Source: VXPQ01 sp965116435 (GTDB lineage: Bacteria > Bacteroidota > Rhodothermia > Rhodothermales > VXPQ01). From it: a stretch of DNA of 64,000 nt. Every line of letters starts with the position of its first letter. Positions within the stretch are counted from its first letter, which is position 1. The stretch spans positions 1,364,001-1,428,000 of the forward strand of contig OZ220686.1 of assembly GCA_965116435.1 (NCBI GenBank), written 5' to 3'. Under the pieces are notes generated by a model. That model was given only the letters and a program-made list of their open reading frames with translations. It was not told where the DNA came from and searched no databases. Made by a program: the position numbers and the translations under genes. Below are positions 56,385-64,000 of the stretch, in pieces.

Positions 56385-56912
56385 TCAGGCGTCCGGGGCG
56401 CTGGCCAGGGCGCCAAGCGCCTCCCCGGTGACGCGCATGGTCGTCCATTCGTTCATGGGCTGGGCGCCAAGCCGCTCGTACAGCCGGATCGCGTGCTCGT
56501 TCCAGTCCAGCACGGACCATTCGAGGCGCCCGCAACCCCGCTCCACCGCGATTTCGGCCACCCGCGTCATAAACGCGGAGCCGAAACCCCGTCCGCGCCA
56601 GGCCGGGTCCACATAAATATCTTCGAGATAGACACCGGGCCGGGCCAGAAAAGTGGAGTAGTTATGAAAGAAAAGCGCAAACCCCACCGGAGCGCCCTCG
56701 AATTCGCCGATAAGCACTTCTGCATAGGCGCGGGCGCCGAACAGCGTGTTCTCGAGGGCCTCTTCCGTCGCCACGCATTCGTGCTCAAGCCGTTCGAACC
56801 GGGCCAGGCCCCGTATGAAGGCATGAATGAGCGGAACATCGTCCGGGCCGGCAAGCCGGATGGCGAATCCCCGGAGCGAATCCCGGGGAGCAGGGGCATC
56901 AGGTGCGGTCAT
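56385..56912 (-). CDS. GNAT-family N-acetyltransferase
   Basis: A 175-residue protein with the GNAT fold: the acetyl-CoA loop is DPAWRGRGFGSAFM, preceded by the strand YLEDIYV and followed by WNEHAIRLYERLGAQ. The pattern LARFERLEHECVATEEALE with FHNYSTFLARPGVYLEDIYV resembles diamine/spermidine-type acetyltransferases. It lies 36 bases after the ClpB-type gene on the same strand and may be co-transcribed with it. Confidence 0.88.
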   Translation of the reverse strand: MTAPDAPAPRDSLRGFAIRLAGPDDVPLIHAFIRGLARFERLEHECVATEEALENTLFGARAYAEVLIGEFEGAPVGFALFFHNYSTFLARPGVYLEDIYVDPAWRGRGFGSAFMTRVAEIAVERGCGRLEWSVLDWNEHAIRLYERLGAQPMNEWTTMRVTGEALGALASAPDA

Positions 56913-56948
56913 GAATATTCTGGATATCCTGCATAGTCTGAAATATGC

Positions 56949-59138
<2,190 letters not shown>

Positions 59139-59409
59139 GGGATAGCTTGCTTTTTTTATGCGGCGCATTCCTGTGGCGATGCGAACCGCGAGCGAGGGCC
59201 TTGTCGTGCTGCAAACGGCAGGGCCGGCTTGCGCCTCGCGGCGGGATCAGCCTCTGCGAAAAGCATACCGGACGCCCGCTGTATGACAGTCTGGCAGCAT
59301 GCGGATCGCAGATTCCATGCAGGAACGCCCGGGCGTTTCGCCTCGTTTCAAACGCCATACGGCCAGGCCGATTCCCTGCCTTCTCGGTGCATTTCAGGCA
59401 GTGGAACCG

Positions 59410-59479
59410 AACATCCGATCATGAACATCCCATGACGAACATCCCATGACAAACATCCGATGACGAACATCCCATGAAA
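59410..59479 (+). repeat. 14-bp tandem repeat, five copies, covering the DUF493 start codon
   Basis: Copies of AACATCC(C/G)ATGACG begin at 59410, 59424, 59438, 59452 and 59466. The start codon of the DUF493 gene (59474) lies in the fifth copy. Because 14 is not a multiple of three, the ATG in successive copies falls in different frames. Copy-number change would shift the leader length and move upstream ATGs. The rest of the 335-base gap to clpB shows no gene. Confidence 0.88.
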
Positions 59480-59755
59480 AGCGTACCGGCGGAAGAAGAT
59501 GCATGGTGGCCGCGTTTTCAGCAACTGCTGGACGAGCAGATTGATTTTCCCGACGAATATCTGTTCAAATTTATTGTGCCCGCCGACGAACTGGCCGCGC
59601 TCAAAAAGATATTCGGACGCCATCCGGTTACGGTGCGGAGTTCTTCCAAAGGGCGCTATGTCAGCGTCACGGCGAAAATGTACATGCACTCCAGCGATGA
59701 AATCATTGCCTTGTACCGGGCGGCGGCCAAGGTAGATCACGTAATGATGCTCTGA
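59474..59755 (+). CDS. DUF493 (YbeD-like) family protein
   Basis: The 93-residue small protein has a ferredoxin-like fold pattern: DFPDEYLFKFIVPADELAAL, then VTVRSSSKGRYVSVTAKMYM, then SSDEIIALYRAAAKVDHVMM. This fits the DUF493/YbeD family, proposed to have a regulatory, ACT-like role. The start codon sits within a 14-bp tandem repeat. The uxuA gene begins 79 bases downstream on the same strand. Confidence 0.88.
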   Translation: MKSVPAEEDAWWPRFQQLLDEQIDFPDEYLFKFIVPADELAALKKIFGRHPVTVRSSSKGRYVSVTAKMYMHSSDEIIALYRAAAKVDHVMML

Positions 59756-59834
59756 AATAGCACCGAAAAGGGTGTAAAAAAGCATCAAAAAGGAGTAAAA
59801 TAAGCGCTTTTTAAGATTTTTTCCGCAAAACGCC

Positions 59835-60875
59835 ATGCACCTGACGTTTCGATGGTACGGCCCCGGCGATCCGGTGTCGCTCGCGTACATCCGGCAAATC
59901 CCCCGCATGACGGGCGTCGTGAGCGCTCTGAAAGATTGTGCGCCGGGCGAGCTATGGCCGAGGGAGAAGGTCCGTGCGTTGCGGGAAACCATTGAAGCGG
60001 CCGGATTGCGTTTTTCCGTGGTGGAATCCATTGCCGTGCACGAGCACATCAAACTGGGCCTGCCGGACCGGGACGCCTGGATTGCCCGATACGCGCAAAG
60101 CGTGGAAGCCGTGGCCGCAGAAGGCGTGCCCGTCATCTGCTATAACTTCATGCCGGTTTTCGACTGGCTGCGCACGGACCTGGCCAGGCCCCGACCGGAT
60201 GGATCGACCACGCTTCGATTCGACCAGAAGGCCATGGACGCCATCGATTTTTCCGAAGGGACACAGGACCTGCCGGGGTGGTATGCGGCCTACTCAGGCG
60301 AGGAGATATCCACCCTGCGGGCCGCGTACGCCGAACGCTCGGAAGAGGATTTGTGGGAGAATCTGGCGTATTTCCTGGAGAACATAGCGCCTGTGGCGGA
60401 GCGGGTCGGCGTGCGCCTCGCCATACATCCCGACGATCCGCCCTGGTCCGTCGCGGGCTTTCCGCGCATTATCACGAGCGGCGCGGCGCTGAAACGGGTT
60501 ACGGAACTGGCGGATAGCGAAGCGAACGGCGTAACGCTTTGCACGGGTTCGCTGGGCGCGAATCCCGCCGAAGCCGCGCGGCTGCCGGAAACGGTCCGGT
60601 CCCTCAAGGGCCGCATCCACTTCGTGCATATGCGCAACGTAACGCAGCGCGGCAACCGATCTTTCGAGGAGAGCACGCACCCGGACGGCGATGTGGATAT
60701 GGCGGCGGTTATGGAGGCGCTGCTGGCCAGTGGCTTCAAGGGCCCGGTCCGGCCCGATCACGGACGGATGATCTGGGGAGAAAAAGGGCTGGCGGGGTAT
60801 GGCTTGTACGATCGGGCGCTGGGCGCCGCCTACCTGAGCGGCCTGCGGGACGCGACGGCGCGAAAAGCAACCTGA
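59835..60875 (+). CDS. uxuA: Mannonate dehydratase
   Basis: The 346-residue enzyme converts D-mannonate to 2-keto-3-deoxygluconate in glucuronate catabolism. Conserved segments include LTFRWYGPGDPVSLAYIRQI at the start, VICYNFMPVFDWLRTDL in the middle and the metal-binding region HPDDPPW...FVHMRNV...RPDHGRMIW. The length is normal for UxuA. It has no other uronate gene beside it in the window. nadE follows 54 bases downstream. Confidence 0.95.
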   Translation: MHLTFRWYGPGDPVSLAYIRQIPRMTGVVSALKDCAPGELWPREKVRALRETIEAAGLRFSVVESIAVHEHIKLGLPDRDAWIARYAQSVEAVAAEGVPVICYNFMPVFDWLRTDLARPRPDGSTTLRFDQKAMDAIDFSEGTQDLPGWYAAYSGEEISTLRAAYAERSEEDLWENLAYFLENIAPVAERVGVRLAIHPDDPPWSVAGFPRIITSGAALKRVTELADSEANGVTLCTGSLGANPAEAARLPETVRSLKGRIHFVHMRNVTQRGNRSFEESTHPDGDVDMAAVMEALLASGFKGPVRPDHGRMIWGEKGLAGYGLYDRALGAAYLSGLRDATARKAT

Positions 60876-60929
60876 GGATGCGCGTATCGCGTATCTTTAG
60901 GGGCGAGCGCGCCTTGATAACGCAAATCC

Positions 60930-63008
<2,079 letters not shown>

Positions 63009-63030
63009 TCGAGCGGTTCGTTCCAGCAAA

Positions 63031-63114
63031 GAAGGCGCTGGTCAAGTCCGCAAAGATCAGAGGCAGCAAGGGGTGCGCCGACAAGGAATGACGAAGCAAT
63101 GTGGCAGGCCCCAC
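63031..63114 (+). repeat. MITE-like element, copy C, right-truncated
   Basis: Starting GGCGCTGGTCAAGTCCG and running through GAGGCAGCAAGGGGTGCGCC to GTGGCAGGCCCCAC, this matches the left third of the full element at 43800-44052 in the same orientation. The match stops abruptly at about 63114. It lies directly after nadE. Confidence 0.7.
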
Positions 63115-63210
63115 CGTGTCCGGTCCAGTGGTTTCGCACAGTGGTCGAGGGTCGAGAGGCCTGTTCCGGGCGCCATACGAAGGAAGCGGGCCCCGCATGG
63201 CAGGATCGGG

Positions 63211-63921
63211 TCACGCCGGCGAACGCGGAGCCGCCGAGGCGTCCGCAAAAATCACGGTCTCCCGAAGCCCGGCGATATGCGAAGCGGGTAGGGCCGGGTC
63301 GTTGTCGAGGACGCGCTGCAGCGTTTCCCGTTTGGCCGCTCCCGCCACCATAAACGCCACCGTTTCCGCCCGGTTGAGCACGGCGGGGGTGAGCGTGATG
63401 CGTTCCCTCGGCGGCCTGTAGGCAGGCCCCTCCACCGCCACGACCCATCGATCCGGGGCCGGAGAATACCCTGGAAACAACGAGGCCGTGTGTCCATCGT
63501 CCCCGATGCCGAGCAGGGCCACATCGAACGTCTTGCCCTGCGCCGGACCGAAATAGTCCCGCAGGAGGGTTTCGTAGGCGTCCGCCGCCGCTTCCGGCGT
63601 GTCGAGCGAGGTATTTACCGGATGCAGGTTTGCTTTCGGAATCGGTACGGCGTCAACGAACAGGCGGCGGGCCGCCCAAAAATTGTTGTCGGGACCGTCT
63701 TCCGGCGCAAACCGCTCGTCGGCCCAGAACAGTCGAATGTCGGGCCAGGGCAATGCGCGCCCTTCCGCGCCGCCAAGCAACGCAAAAAGACGTTCGGGGG
63801 TCGATCCGCCGGAAAGGCATAGGTTGCATGGCGCGCCTGCGGACGCCTTTGCGCGAATCATGTGCAAGGCGGCATGACTCAGCGCATCGAGCTGTTCGTA
63901 CGTTTGCAACCGTCGCTGCAT
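63211..63921 (-). CDS. pgl: 6-phosphogluconolactonase
   Basis: The 236-residue enzyme hydrolyses 6-phosphogluconolactone in the oxidative pentose phosphate pathway. Signature segments: LCLSGGSTPERLFALL, LFWADERFAPEDGPDNNF and VALLGIGDDGHTASLFPG. It starts 12 bases after the stop of a probable zwf on the same strand, the usual zwf-pgl operon order, and ends convergent to nadE. Confidence 0.94.
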   Translation of the reverse strand: MQRRLQTYEQLDALSHAALHMIRAKASAGAPCNLCLSGGSTPERLFALLGGAEGRALPWPDIRLFWADERFAPEDGPDNNFWAARRLFVDAVPIPKANLHPVNTSLDTPEAAADAYETLLRDYFGPAQGKTFDVALLGIGDDGHTASLFPGYSPAPDRWVVAVEGPAYRPPRERITLTPAVLNRAETVAFMVAGAAKRETLQRVLDNDPALPASHIAGLRETVIFADASAAPRSPA

Positions 63922-63933
63922 GGAACGCGGGCG

Positions 63934-64000
63934 TCAGGAGGCGGGGTGCGGACCGGGCGACCCGGAAGCATACGGATGCACGGGCAGCCCGGCTTCAAGA
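63934..64000 (-). CDS. zwf: Probable glucose-6-phosphate dehydrogenase, C-terminal fragment
   Basis: Only the last 21 codons are inside the window, ending LPVHPYASGSPGPHPAS and TGA. The YxxGSxGP pattern matches the C-terminus of glucose-6-phosphate dehydrogenase, and the position 12 bases before pgl fits. The assignment rests on this short match and context. Confidence 0.55.
   Translation of the reverse strand, partial: LEAGLPVHPYASGSPGPHPAS

Overview
This window is a G+C-rich bacterial chromosome segment with compact, mostly housekeeping gene content. Protein style points to the Rhodothermota/Bacteroidota side of the tree: an ATP synthase cluster (AtpZ-like, small membrane protein, a, c, b, delta, alpha, gamma) without beta/epsilon, a PKD-OmpA outer-membrane protein, a PrcB-type lipoprotein, Tat-exported Gfo/Idh oxidoreductases, an exported sulfatase, few visible Shine-Dalgarno sequences and several TTG/GTG starts. 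The phylum is inferred from gene style; I could run no search.

Layout. 1-12.5 kb is core: tRNA-Val, lysS, queG, a PKD-OmpA protein with a good terminator, rpsT, an M23 peptidase/bactofilin pair, then the F-type ATP synthase operon. A tRNA-Ser(GCT) at 12.6 kb precedes an accessory island (12.9-32.6 kb). The island holds a type III-like restriction-modification locus (res, then an MNT/HEPN toxin-antitoxin pair, then mod). The mod reading frame is broken at two simple-sequence tracts, G13 and (CA)24, so it looks phase-variable and is doubly OFF in this assembly. Next come a candidate structured small RNA, a YdbS/YdbT-like PH-domain pair, a DUF1828 cassette, an AlbA_2/ATPase protein, an A+T-rich three-gene TIGR04255 cassette, a NucS-like nuclease, an 875-residue membrane protein with an embedded PD-(D/E)XK-like core, and a RelE-like toxin domain fused to the C-terminal domain of translation factor IF2. 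The last is the most surprising gene in the window.

32.6-46 kb returns to ordinary functions: glpK-glpF glycerol use, tRNA-Ser(TGA), a TolC/MacA/MacB-ATPase export set facing two FtsX-type permeases and a PrcB-like lipoprotein on the opposite strand, then a Gfo/Idh oxidoreductase and a sulfatase. A MITE-like element with about 30-bp imperfect inverted ends lies directly after the Gfo/Idh stop codon. Truncated relatives lie upstream of that gene, after nadE and beside tRNA-Val.

46-64 kb is core again: uvrA, a DMT transporter, smc, a second Tat Gfo/Idh protein, a GNAT acetyltransferase, a ClpB-type disaggregase lacking its N-terminal domain, a DUF493 protein whose start codon sits in a 14-bp tandem repeat, uxuA, nadE, pgl and the 3' end of a probable zwf. 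The uxuA, Gfo/Idh and sulfatase genes fit a heterotroph that breaks down uronate-containing and sulfated polysaccharides; pgl/zwf feed the pentose phosphate pathway.
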